DNA from: Drosophila persimilis
Taxonomy: Eukaryota; Arthropoda; Insecta; Diptera; Drosophilidae
DNA: 64,000 bases
Assembly: GCF_003286085.1 (NCBI RefSeq)
Contig: NW_020825294.1
Coordinates: 4,588,001 to 4,652,000 of the forward strand
Direction of reading: 5' to 3'
In this document: in pieces, positions 60,481 through 64,000 of the stretch
How the letters are laid out: each line of letters opens with the position of its first letter
Position numbering within the stretch: the stretch's first letter is position 1
The notes under the pieces: generated by a model
Databases searched by the model: none
Told to the model about the DNA's origin: nothing
What the model saw: only the letters and a program-made list of their open reading frames with translations
Made by a program: the position numbers and the translations under genes

Positions 60481-60755
60481 AGAAAGCCTGGAAGTTTTTT
60501 AAAAGGGTATGCAGAGTTGCCAAATCATTTATCTGTAAGACTTGGTATAATTTGAGAAAATAAATCACTGAAAATGTCTTTTGGGTGTAAGATGCAAGAG
60601 GAAAGATATGGTAGCCTGAAAGTTTTTTAAAGGGGCATACAGAGTTGCCAAACTATTATTCTGTAAGACTAGGATTTTTTTTTGTACAATTTGAAAAAGT
60701 TAATCATTGGAAATGTTTTTTTGGTGGAGAATGTAAAGGGAAATATGAAAGGAGG
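60481..60755. repeat. ~130-bp tandem repeat (two units)
   Basis: Unit 1 (about 60482-60610) and unit 2 (about 60612-60755) share AGCCTGGAAGTTTTTTAAA, CAGAGTTGCCAAA and TCTGTAAGACT. Related fragments lie near 60770-60820 and 61270-61320 (GATATTCTCACAATAAAA, AACATTTCT), giving a patchy repeat field. Confidence 0.7.
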
Positions 60756-61329
60756 TCGAATTCTTCTAATTTTGAAGATATTCTCACAATAAAACCTCTT
60801 AACTATTAGCAACATTTCTCATAGAGATTTCTCTAGTAGATTGGGATGATATTTTATACTAATATCTGATTGTGGACTTGTAAAAGTTGTAGGGACATTG
60901 CTGAAATACCTTTTGTTGTATCACAAGTTTTTTTTGCAGAGGTTTCTTGAACAGATATTCGTCATAAGTATTTTTGCAGTGACTAAGCCAAGGCGCCCAC
61001 ATGCAATATTTGATTGAAAGGTAAACACTTGACTAATCTTTTTGCAATAAGCTTTAAGGGCTTGTATGCTTGTATGGGAAATATATTTCTGATAAATGAA
61101 TAATATAGTTAAACGATCGTTAAGATCTTTCTATAGAGATTAAACGATTATATTAACGAATAGAACAACTAAGAAGTTTTTTAAATACTATTCAATTATT
61201 TTTGGAAAATAAAATAGGAGCCTATTATAATTTGTTAGGGGTAAAATATAATCGATTTAAGTTCTTAACTTTCGAGGATATTCTCACAATAAAAACCGCC
61301 TACAACTTAACAACATTTCTTCCCCTTAA

Positions 61330-63340
61330 TCCCCTGGACTTTACACGTTACTCCTGCTACTCCTTCAACTTTTTCCCCCGGCTAATTTGGCCAACTTTCA
61401 AGTCAAGATCCCACACTCCCACTCCCACGCATTGACCAGCTGTGGGATATACGAGCAGCTCTCCAGAGCCGATGGGTGGGAGGCACGGAGTAACCCAATT
61501 AACCAGCAGAAACATAAAATGACAATATCCCCAACCTCCTACCCTACCCATCCTTCCAGCACACTCGATCAACGATTTTAGTGTTAGAAAGTGGCTCACT
61601 TTCGATACACTGCACAACAAAGTCACGTTCCACGTTCCAACTCCACTTCCCCGAAAGCGAAACGCCTGGCCAAAAGGGAGAAGAGAGAGAGAGGGAGAGA
61701 GAGGAAGAGGAATGCATGTAATCGAATCTTGAAGACCGAAAAATAAACATGTTAATAATACAATTTTATGATTAATACGAACTGAACTGTAACCAGAGAG
61801 GGGGTAAAAGGGAAGAGGAGAGGGAGTGGGGACTGGGGACTGGGGAGAGAGGTAGCAAGAGTTCAACATACAAGACTCTGTTGTTGTTGTTTTTGTTGTT
61901 TGTTTCGTGTTGGAGCGCCGCGTCGTGGAAAAAAGTGCGTGGGTTGTCGTCGTACCGTCGTACCCACCGAATGATGAGGATGACGATGATGATGATGCTG
62001 GGAACTCTGAAAAACATGCAGCAGCCGACCAACCACAACCACATGTGGCAGGGCGGGAGGGGGGTAGAGATCTTGGGATGAGGCTTGGAGCTTATTTATA
62101 AATCACGCACATAATGAAATTTCAGCAAGTGGTCGCCGCTGCAGCGGCGGCTGTCCGAAATGCAGCGAAAAAATATTCAGCGTTGATGTGGGATACGATC
62201 TCTGGGTGTGCCGGCATGATATATGTAGATATCTGGATATGTCTGTGGATGGAGGGCCTGGACATAAAGCAGTGGCCTGCCTGACATGCCGTCGACATAA
62301 TGATGAACAGGTCGTCGGTGGCAGCCTCCCACCAGCCAGTCCCCCCGCCCACCGCTAGCTGTGTTACGCATCAGTCTCGTGTCACAAAAGGGAGACAGGA
62401 GAGACACCAGAAATGAGGGACACTTGTAGTGCATAAGTAGCCATTAATAGGTGCCACATCTGCATATCATTTTGGGGACTAGTTTTTACGAGTATTTGGG
62501 CCCGTTTTTAAATGCCTTACAGAGCGTGCCGTTTATTTACGATCCACATTTCGGCAGAGTGCCGTGTCTGGGCATCCATCCATCCGTCCCCCCTTCGTTC
62601 ATTCAGAGGATCTCGATCATGATGATGACGATGCCGATGCCGGCGCTGAGAGGAAGGCTGAACACACATTAAAACGAAAAGGGTTCACATGAATTTGGTT
62701 TAATGGCCCTCCAAAGAGAGCAACATTGTTTTGGGATTGGATTTCGGTTTAATGGCACAAAGCCCTGATGGAATTGGGGCTGCTTAAGAAAAGGGAACAC
62801 CCTACTGAAAATCCCTTTAAAAGTATATAAAAAGGGAAGCAATACGTTCGAAAATAAGGGATTTCCTTAAAATCCTTGGTTTTTAGATCCCTTTTACTCT
62901 AGAATATCTTTCCAGCTCCCTTGATCTCTTGATTATCTCCCTTAAAGCCGCACGATATGACTTAAAAGTAGTTAAAGGTCAATCCAGAAACGGAACTGGT
63001 TTACCCCCCCATCAGACCCCAATGTAAGGTTTTTTTAATAAATATTTAAGACTCCACACGAGCGTATAATTAACGGCTATAATGCAGGGCCCTGGCCATA
63101 AACCAAGCGATTAAGCTCCGATATACAAACAAACCAACCAAAAACTGAATTAAGAATTCCATGGGGGGTGGGGGGGATATTTTTGCTATTTTTCTATAAT
63201 TTTCTTACATATTTTTATTTGGTTTACGGCTTTCGTTTAGTGTCGTTTTGTTTTAATGAATAAATTAATTTAAATTAAGCAATAAGCCAACTAACTAGAG
63301 TATCTCTAATAGTACGCGATATTACGTCTTAAGCGTCTTA
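61330..63340. other. Intergenic DNA without recognised genes
   Basis: Short GA-rich (61683-61710) and GAT (61975-62000) runs and scattered short ORFs only. No coding bias or RNA gene is seen. Confidence 0.6.
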
Positions 63341-63585
63341 ATTTTTTATTTCTGCGATATTTAGATTTGTTTTTTTTTTTTTTGTTGGCCCTTGACCAAA
63401 GCTGTACGATCGGCCACTCGCATTTTGTTGTCTCGATAACATTTGAATTTTGTGGCTAGCTAAATGCAAATACAAAAAGAATCTACGAGTATACGAAGCT
63501 GGCTGGGAGCCCTTTGTTCCAAGCCGAACAGTAGCAGATGCCATCCCATACCCCTTAAACGATCCATGTGGAGGGGCTTCGTCGT

Positions 63586-63628
63586 CTACTTATCCGCCGC
63601 ACTGACCAGTTCAATGGAGTCGCCACAA
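63586..63628 (-). CDS. Possible terminal exon of a further - strand gene
   Basis: The acceptor ACTTTCAG is followed by CGDSIELVSAADK and TAG. Codons are biased to G/C endings. TTTATT at 63345-63350 (AATAAA on -) would close a ~240-nt 3' UTR. Upstream exons would lie beyond about 63.7 kb, outside the window. With only 14 codons the call is tentative and no family can be named. Confidence 0.3.
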
Positions 63629-64000
63629 CTGAAAGTACAATTACGAGTGTTATTTAGCTTGGGATTCTGCCGATGAGTTGACATAAAATGATATGTGGCT
63701 GGAGGAATGGGATGGCTTTTTAAGTGGAGTGGCGACGAGTGGTGTGGTGTGGTGTGGAGTGGATTTCTTGTGGGTGAGCATGGATGGACTGCATGATGTA
63801 AGCCAGCATTAACCCAAATGGCCCGCGACCCTTTAAGTAGGGTTCGTATAGGCCTGTGAGAGGTGTTGCATAATTGATTGGCCTAAAAAAGGCTTTATTT
63901 TCGCTGTAGTAAAGTGCATATTGGGGTTAGGCAATTCTAGTTTTTAGTAGATGATTAGATTGATAAAAACTCCACATTCCCAGGCTTCTCATTAATTCAA

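Noticed and set aside
1..64000. CRISPR arrays, rRNA, bacterial operons
   Set aside because: The window is insect nuclear DNA with spliced genes; no regularly spaced identical short repeats or rRNA signatures are seen.

Overview
The window is eukaryotic nuclear DNA from a fly, almost certainly Drosophila. Evidence: short introns of 52-70 nt with GTAAGT/GTGAGT donors, AT-rich intergenic DNA, and two large genes that I recognise as uninflatable (uif) and Thrombospondin (Tsp). An obscura-like species is possible, but I cannot establish the species from sequence alone.

Layout. 1-1843 is an intron of uif that holds a degenerate tandem repeat and a small intronless nested gene (1184-1525). 1844-16284 carries the uif exons on the + strand; only the 5' end (signal peptide) lies outside the window. 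The encoded part is a 3551-residue single-pass apical membrane protein with C-type lectin, LDLa, CUB, Sushi, discoidin, HYR, EGF and LamG modules. The 3' part of uif plus its downstream DNA (about 6.6 kb) is duplicated in tandem: copy A at 13009-19640, copy B at 19645-26235. Copy B is a 5'-truncated uif and is near-identical in its exons.

26554-29783 (- strand) is a two-exon gene for an acidic, internally repeated protein with a C-terminal membrane anchor. I do not recognise it. Its N-terminal half and promoter, together with the Tsp 3' end, were duplicated in an older event of about 1.05 kb. That event left a truncated 108-codon ORF (30491-30817) and a relic of the last Tsp exon (30386-30493). 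31564-50445 (- strand) is Tsp: 12 coding exons, 1060 residues, with very long introns. A phase-compatible alternative last exon lies at 34598-34662. Candidate non-coding 5' exons lie near 50.5 kb and 58.9 kb.

50560-63580 is mostly Tsp upstream intron or intergenic DNA: AT-rich islands, two putative inverted-repeat (MITE-like) elements, simple repeats, and a GC-rich patch with an NRF1/Ewg-type palindrome. A possible terminal exon of another - strand gene lies at 63586-63628. uif and the - strand gene converge. A short block between them (26255-26327) combines a CGATAG palindrome with a CTCF-like motif and may be a boundary element.

The most unusual content is the nested and layered segmental duplication (uif 3' end, gene/Tsp end), the candidate short Tsp isoform, and the repeat shared by both uif copies and a Tsp intron. 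All exon coordinates come from reading splice sites and phase by eye.
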